From: Pseudodesulfovibrio cashew
GTDB lineage: Bacteria > Desulfobacterota > Desulfovibrionia > Desulfovibrionales > Desulfovibrionaceae
Assembly: GCF_009762795.1 (NCBI RefSeq)
Contig: NZ_CP046400.1
Location: 372,001 to 436,000, forward strand
Direction of reading: 5' to 3'
Length of the DNA: 64,000 nt
Positions 60,926 through 64,000 of the stretch are shown here, piece after piece (position 1 is the stretch's first letter; each line of letters starts with the position of its first letter). A model generated the notes under the pieces. It searched no databases, was not told the origin of the DNA, and worked only from the letters and a program-made list of their open reading frames with translations. The position numbers were made by a program, and so were the translations under genes.

Positions 60926-61480
60926 ATGAACGCCAAAAAACTCAGCGACACCACCGTACCAAGCACCACAGATTCCAATAAACTTGCGCAGCGGTATGAT
61001 AGCTGGGCCGAAAACGCGCGTAGCCGAGCTACGTGGGAACGGTCAGTCCAAAGGGCTGCCGCCAAAACGCTTCGGCGTCATTTTGCCGAAAATGATGTAA
61101 CTATTCTGGGTTACGGCGAGTGTGCCTACAAAATCAAACAGGCTATGTCCGAAAAGGAATTTACTCAGGTCGAGGCGATAGAAACCGAGGAGGGGCTGTC
61201 GGCCATCATAGGAAAACCCTATGATGCCATCGTTTGTGTAGGAACCCTCATCAACGGAGAGACCGATCCTTCGGTGTTTGAGAAAATGATCCGGGTAGCC
61301 AAGCCTGGAGGTCTCATTTTCTTTTCCTTGTCATCAAAGCCGAGGAACAATCAACAATACCTGAATAAAATTTACGCCATGGAAACGGAAGGCAGATGGA
61401 AGCCGGTTGGCTCCTTCGGGGAAGACCACCTTGAGGATGCCGGAGAGCCTGCCACACTGTATCTCTACCAACGAAGCTGA
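60926..61480 (+). CDS. Methyltransferase-like paralog with altered SAM motif
   Basis: A 184-residue protein, 14 bp after the previous gene and related to it: AYKDWAGDYEE against RYDSWAENARS near the N-terminus, and YDAVVSAGT...LARITKPGGFI against YDAIVCVGT...MIRVAKPGGLI. The SAM-binding motif I is replaced by ILGYGECAYKI and keeps only one of the usual glycines, so activity is doubtful. It could be an inactive partner subunit. Lower G+C than its sibling. Confidence 0.7.
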   Translation: MNAKKLSDTTVPSTTDSNKLAQRYDSWAENARSRATWERSVQRAAAKTLRRHFAENDVTILGYGECAYKIKQAMSEKEFTQVEAIETEEGLSAIIGKPYDAIVCVGTLINGETDPSVFEKMIRVAKPGGLIFFSLSSKPRNNQQYLNKIYAMETEGRWKPVGSFGEDHLEDAGEPATLYLYQRS

Positions 61481-61685
61481 CACACCTTCCAGCGAGCGGT
61501 AAAACTGCCCACTGGTAGCGCCAGGCTGTTGTCCAAACTTGCCCAATGGAAGCACGCTAGACAGAAGAATACTACAGGCATCAATAGAAGGATTGGCTTT
61601 GCCAGCATGTCCACCTGAAAATTCTGGAAGGCGGCTTGAACATCGGGCCCACCAGTGGGTCCACGGAGCTGGAAAACGATTGGCA

Positions 61686-61724
61686 AAAGAAAAAGGACCT
61701 TAAGCTAATCGCTTAAGATCCTTG
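61686..61724 (-). terminator. Terminator of tRNA-Asp
   Basis: Stem AAGGACCTTAAGC/GCTTAAGATCCTT, 13 bp with one mismatch, then a T-rich run on the minus strand. It lies directly downstream of the tRNA. Confidence 0.85.
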
Positions 61725-61732
61725 TTCTTTAC

Positions 61733-61811
<79 letters not shown>

Positions 61812-61856
61812 TTTTATAATAATGGGGCGTTAAGCAAATCCCCAATATTTCAAATC

Positions 61857-61932
61857 TGGTGGGCGCGACAGGGCTCGAACCTGTGACCCTCGGCTTGTAA
61901 GGCCGATGCTCTCCCAGCTGAGCTACGCGCCC
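61857..61932 (-). tRNA. tRNA-Val (anticodon TAC)
   Basis: The minus strand folds as a tRNA with GGGCGCG/CGCGCCC acceptor, anticodon loop CTTACAA (TAC), T arm CAGGTTCGAGCCCTG and encoded CCA. It lies 45 bp upstream of tRNA-Asp and is probably co-transcribed. Confidence 0.96.
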
Positions 61933-62113
61933 GCAGGAAGAGTGTCTTTAGCTTGGCGAGCAGTCTGTTGTCAACCTCATTTTTATCTGGGATCGACCCG
62001 CGCCGCCAGGACCCTCGTCCGCTTCAGCGAAGGGCATACTGCCCACACTGCTCTCGTTTGTCAACGATTTTTAAAAATATTTTTAACCACTCTCAACCAA
62101 TTAAAATCATTGG

Positions 62114-63397
62114 CTATTTACTGGACAACATAACCCGCTTCCCCTTGCGGGAAAGCCAAACCAGAGGGAGACCGCGATAAGATAGCCCCACCCCACCCTT
62201 GCCGGACTGGAAGGAAACACTCTGCCCTGATACCAAACGCGCAAGGGGCTCGACCTCATCCACATTCAGTATGTCCACCATACCGCCTTTTACCGTCCTC
62301 GGCAGCAGGACGCGGGCCATGCCGTCGGGCCGAAAAGTGGCTCGGTCGCCGCGCCCAGCGATCTTGCCCAACAGAGCCCCCTGCCAGCGCAACGAGTCCG
62401 GGATGCGAGCCAGCGCCTGGTCGTGCAGAAAAAAGACCTTGCCGCCGAAGTCATAGGTCTCGCCGGGCGGAAGGTTGCCCAGAGCCAACGTGCGCCCGCC
62501 TTCAGTGCGGTCCAGCCTCAGCGGACGCCCCGGCAGTTCCCGTTTTTGCACGCGGGCACCGTCCGTTGCGCACTCCCCTCCCTTTTTCCGGAAGCGGGCC
62601 AGGAAGAACCCCTGTCCCATGGACTCCTCGGCCACCCTGAGGACGCCATCCATGCCGGGCAGCAACGGCTCTCCGAAAACGAATCCCGGCGGCGGAGCAA
62701 GCGGCACCAATTCGAGATCCAACGTCTCCAGCGCCCAGGCCACCTGCGCCTCGTTCTCCTCCACATTGGTCGTGCAGGTGGAAAACAGGACCGTGCCTCC
62801 GGGGACGAGCATAGACGCCGCCTTTTCCAGGAGCGTCTTTTGCAAAGCTACCAGCGGAGCGGTCTTGGATTCGGACCACAACTCCATGACCTTGGGATTC
62901 TTGTCCACGGTTCCCCACCCGCTGCAGGGCGGGTCGAGCTGGATGTAATCCCAGGAACAGGCCGAGAACGGCAGGTCCTGGGCCATGGCCTTGGTCGTGG
63001 CCACGTTGACGGCGCCGGTGCGGCGGAGGTTGGCCCGCAGGGTGCCCAACCGGTCGGCGGACGCTTCGGAGGCGAACACGAACCCATCGCGCCCAACCAG
63101 GCGTGAGAGCAGGCTGGTCTTGCTGCCCGGCGCGGAACACATGTCCAGCACGCTTGCCCCCGAAGGCGGATCGAGCAACAGCGGCGGCAGCATTGATGAG
63201 CGGTCCTGAATGTAGATACGGCCGAAGCGCGCGGCCAGGCTCTCCCCGAGGGGAAAAGGCTCGCGGGTCAGTTTTCGGGCCATCGGATAGAACGGTTCGG
63301 GTTCGAAGCCGAATCCCTGAGCAGAAAGTAGGGCCTCGACGACGGGAGCATCGGCCTCGCCGCATACGAGCCGGAAAGTGCGAAGTTCACTGGTCAT
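62114..63397 (-). CDS. RNA (cytosine-5-)-methyltransferase, NOL1/NOP2/Sun family
   Basis: A 427-residue protein. SAM motif DMCSAPGSKTSLL, DPPCSGWG with the first catalytic Cys, and FSTCTTNVEENE with the second Cys are all present, as in RsmB/RsmF. The C-terminal third (about 280-427) is an RsmF-like RNA-binding extension. It methylates a cytosine of rRNA or tRNA. Start at ATG 63397; the frame is open four codons further. Confidence 0.92.
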   Translation of the reverse strand: MTSELRTFRLVCGEADAPVVEALLSAQGFGFEPEPFYPMARKLTREPFPLGESLAARFGRIYIQDRSSMLPPLLLDPPSGASVLDMCSAPGSKTSLLSRLVGRDGFVFASEASADRLGTLRANLRRTGAVNVATTKAMAQDLPFSACSWDYIQLDPPCSGWGTVDKNPKVMELWSESKTAPLVALQKTLLEKAASMLVPGGTVLFSTCTTNVEENEAQVAWALETLDLELVPLAPPPGFVFGEPLLPGMDGVLRVAEESMGQGFFLARFRKKGGECATDGARVQKRELPGRPLRLDRTEGGRTLALGNLPPGETYDFGGKVFFLHDQALARIPDSLRWQGALLGKIAGRGDRATFRPDGMARVLLPRTVKGGMVDILNVDEVEPLARLVSGQSVSFQSGKGGVGLSYRGLPLVWLSRKGKRVMLSSK

Positions 63398-63541
63398 GAT
63401 GAGGTCCAATACCGTCTAGGACGACCGGAGGCAACAGCGGAACTTGCTTTGCATCCCGGTTAGGAAACTGTTACAAGACCATGCCGTGCGCCGAGCCGCA
63501 TGCGGCAATCAAAACGAAACCATCCCCCAACGGAGGAGTAT

Positions 63542-64000
63542 ATGTTGAATCGACGTTTCGTCCTGTCCTTGACCACGTTGCTGGCGGTCCTGCTGCTGGC
63601 CGTGCCGGCCCTGGCCCAGGGGACGAAGAAATATGCGGTATTTCCGTTCACCTATAACGGACCCAAAAAATACAGCTACTTTCCCAAGGCATTCCAGGCC
63701 AGCCTGAACAACGACCTGGAATGGCCGGGGCACGCCGAGCCCGCCGGCGACAGCGTCATCGATGGCGTGGCAACGCCTTCGGGAACTGCGGATTCCATCA
63801 AGACGCTGCGCAGCATCGGCATCGACTACCTGGTAACCGGTTCCATCGCCATCCTGGACAGGGAAGCCAACCTCAAGATCACCGCAGTGGGTGTTGACGG
63901 CTCCTCCTGGGAGAGGACAGGCCAGATGCCCATTGACGAGATCACCCCCTGGCTGGACGAACAGAGCGGCATGATCATGGGTGACGTGTTCCAGCGTCCC
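63542..64000 (+). CDS. Secreted protein, 3' end outside window
   Basis: A frame of 153 visible residues starting at ATG after CGGAGGAGT, with a signal peptide ending near PALAQ (about residue 26). The next part, KYAVFPFTYNGP...YFPKAF and GIDYLVTGSIAILD, resembles the N-terminal TolB-like beta domain found in exported proteins of this group, with a helix in between. It continues beyond the window, so function cannot be called. Confidence 0.65.
   Translation, partial: MLNRRFVLSLTTLLAVLLLAVPALAQGTKKYAVFPFTYNGPKKYSYFPKAFQASLNNDLEWPGHAEPAGDSVIDGVATPSGTADSIKTLRSIGIDYLVTGSIAILDREANLKITAVGVDGSSWERTGQMPIDEITPWLDEQSGMIMGDVFQRP

Noticed and set aside
61465..61686. Possible integrase remnant between the methyltransferase gene and tRNA-Asp
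   Set aside because: The short minus-strand frame has no tyrosine or serine recombinase motif. The shared GGGCCCACCA near 55.37 and 61.65 kb is too short to mean anything by itself.

Overview
The window looks like chromosome from a free-living, flagellated, GC-rich member of the Desulfovibrionaceae (Pseudodesulfovibrio-like). I infer this from gene content and style: a CheV protein, two HD-GYP proteins, many two-component systems, a CstA-type carrier under LytS/LytTR-like regulators, a Crp/Fnr regulator over an FNR-type box, and the KamA/AblB pair that makes the osmolyte N-epsilon-acetyl-beta-lysine, which would suit a saline habitat. No database search was possible. Most of the window is ordinary core and accessory chromosome. 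There is no phage, transposase, integrase, rRNA or CRISPR array.

Layout. 1-2.1 kb: the end of a cut gene, two small secreted proteins and an acylphosphatase-like protein. 2.3-7.8 kb: a histidine kinase/NtrC-type regulator pair, CheV and a DUF885-like protein. 7.8-13.6 kb: a receiver plus HD-GYP operon, a DUF2721-like membrane protein, a tandem pair of paralogous membrane-anchored proteins and a second HD-GYP protein. 13.8-14.7 kb: rplM-rpsI. 14.8-18.5 kb: a MORN-like secreted protein, a radical SAM protein and a membrane protein whose start region is duplicated. 18.6-24.9 kb: a BMP-type (nucleoside-like) ABC transporter followed by an M20 peptidase. 25-29.8 kb: an operon joining a small-molecule kinase fold to a YnjBCD-type ABC importer. 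29.8-33.9 kb: the Crp/Fnr regulator, a zinc-ribbon protein, an RTX protein and CstA. 34-36.6 kb: LytS/LytTR sensor and regulator. 36.7-42.3 kb: a Ca2+-type P-ATPase, a tandem universal stress protein, a beta-carbonic anhydrase and a metallo-beta-lactamase-fold hydrolase. 42.3-49 kb: a very large STAND regulator, a STAS-like protein, PhnA/YjdM, and a DEAD-box helicase with an RRM protein and a small basic protein. 49-54 kb: secreted proteins of a local family and a sensor kinase. 54.2-61.9 kb: a stretch punctuated by tRNA-Asp 3' fragments. 62-64 kb: a NOL1/Sun-type RNA methyltransferase and the start of a secreted protein.

The part that best deserves a second look is 54.2-61.8 kb. An intact tRNA-Asp gene with its terminator hairpin lies at 61.7-61.8 kb. 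Two more copies of a tRNA-Asp 3' end, each followed by its own terminator-like hairpin, lie at 55.2 and 54.2 kb in the same orientation. One serine hydrolase gene sits almost exactly between the two fragments, and the beta-lysine/YitT/methyltransferase block sits between the second fragment and the real tRNA. The pattern suggests successive insertions at one tRNA-Asp site whose integrases have been lost, or a cassette-like array whose units each carry a tRNA 3' end plus a terminator.

Other recurrent themes are catalytic-site erosion in recognisable folds (acylphosphatase Arg to Gln, DUF885 metal motif, kinase Brenner motif, methyltransferase motif I, sigma-54 GAFTGA loop) and local gene or domain duplication (10.8-12 kb, 17.7 kb, 49-52.4 kb, 60.3-61.5 kb).
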